A DNA stretch of 5,131 nt, from contig JACIWM010000078.1 of assembly GCA_014360945.1 (NCBI GenBank), positions 1-5,131 of the forward strand, read 5' to 3'. Positions 4,760 through 5,131 of the stretch are shown in pieces. Each line of letters begins with the position of its first letter. Within the stretch, counting starts at the first letter, position 1. Source of the DNA: Candidatus Bipolaricaulota bacterium. GTDB lineage: Bacteria; Bipolaricaulota; Bipolaricaulia; Bipolaricaulales; Bipolaricaulaceae. Position numbers and translations under genes: made by a program. The notes beneath the pieces were generated by a model, which ran no database searches, had not been told where the DNA came from, and worked only from the letters and a program-made list of their open reading frames with translations.

Positions 4760-5131
4760 CTAAAGGTCCACAAGTTTACGGCCGGGAAGATCTAGGGCGG
4801 AGAGTTTCTCCTGGGTGGGCCGGCCTTTTTCGTCCCAGCCCCGGAGGCGATAGTACTCGGAAAGCCAGCGTTGGAAATCCTCGCGGGTGAACGGGCGGCC
4901 GGCAAAAAGCCCAGCCTCATGGGGCTCAGAGAAAAACCTCTCCGGAAGAGTATCCTCCGTTCGGCCCCGCGCAAGGTTGATCAAGCGATGCAAATTCTCG
5001 ATGCGCTCACCTGCAAGCATCATGGTTTCCGGCGTGACTTCCATTCCCGTAAGAGCTGAGAAAAGCGAAGCTAAACGATCAAATCCAAACGGAAGAAAAT
5101 CGCAAACGATGAGGGAGTTTCGCGCGGCTAC
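4760..5131 (-). CDS. aldehyde:ferredoxin oxidoreductase family protein, C-terminal part (cut by window edge)
   Basis: The last 123 codons of a gene entering from the right edge; the frame is open to base 5131, so the internal Met at 5044 is not the start. The family uses a tungsten- or molybdenum-bispterin centre and one 4Fe-4S cluster to oxidise aldehydes (or related substrates) with ferredoxin, in the cytoplasm of anaerobes. Seen here: NSLIVCDF (visible residues 5-12), which aligns with the C-terminal pterin/cluster motif D-x-x-G-L-C; ALTGMEVTPETMMLAGERIENLHRLINL, spread over 26-53; DTLPERFFSEP (59-69); and EYYRLRGWDEKGRPTQEKL near the end. These last elements are hallmark C-terminal features. 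The cluster-ligand Cys is kept (10), but the Asp is Asn and the Gly-Leu is Ile-Val. The exact subfamily (AOR, FOR, GOR, WOR, YdhV-like) cannot be told from this part. It abuts rsmH by 2 bases. Confidence 0.85.
   Translation of the reverse strand, partial: VAARNSLIVCDFLPFGFDRLASLFSALTGMEVTPETMMLAGERIENLHRLINLARGRTEDTLPERFFSEPHEAGLFAGRPFTREDFQRWLSEYYRLRGWDEKGRPTQEKLSALDLPGRKLVDL

Noticed and set aside
4760..5044. A stand-alone 94-residue gene starting at the Met codon at 5044.
   Set aside because: The same frame is open to the window edge, and the extra residues (including NSLIVC) continue the aldehyde oxidoreductase C-terminal homology, so this is the tail of a larger gene.

Overview
The window is a gene-dense bacterial chromosome segment (G+C looks to be around 60%) holding seven protein genes, two of them cut by the window edges. 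The fold and motif matches are clear for all seven. Bacterial identity follows from the division genes ftsL and ftsI and from rsmH. The tungsten/molybdenum-pterin aldehyde:ferredoxin oxidoreductase family gene at the right edge suggests an anaerobic lifestyle. A deep-branching, uncultured anaerobe, possibly thermophilic, would fit, but that placement is inference and the sequence does not settle the phylum.

Layout, left to right. Bases 1-338 (minus) are the N-terminal 112 codons of triosephosphate isomerase. A 61-base divergent intergenic region (339-399) follows, with two near-ideal Shine-Dalgarno sequences, two perfect inverted repeats and what look like two fully overlapping divergent promoters. 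On the plus strand lies a two-gene unit: an SPFH-family slipin (400-1155) and a WalJ/YycJ-type metallo-beta-lactamase-fold protein (1152-1889), joined by a GTGA start/stop overlap. The remaining genes are on the minus strand and are transcribed toward the left in the order AOR-family C-terminus (5131-4760), rsmH (4757-3858), ftsL (3809-3501) and ftsI (3523-1850). The ends of walJ and ftsI overlap tail-to-tail by 40 bases.

How the genes relate. rsmH-ftsL-ftsI is the classic left part of the dcw (division and cell wall) cluster. Here it is shortened: no mraZ precedes rsmH, and no mur gene follows ftsI, because convergent walJ begins to overlap at once. RsmH tunes the ribosomal P site, FtsL is a bitopic divisome scaffold, and FtsI is the septal transpeptidase. 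WalJ-type proteins are linked to cell-wall/DNA metabolism in Firmicutes. Slipins form membrane-microdomain scaffolds. Envelope functions therefore dominate, flanked by central carbon metabolism (TPI) and anaerobic aldehyde oxidation (AOR).

No large novel system is visible. The most unusual features are a hexanucleotide repeat that encodes an Asp tail on FtsL and, in another frame, a ladder of start codons for FtsI; the mirror-image divergent promoter; and the 2-base junction between an AOR-family gene and rsmH. No gap exceeds 300 bases, and I saw no RNA genes, CRISPR arrays or mobile elements.
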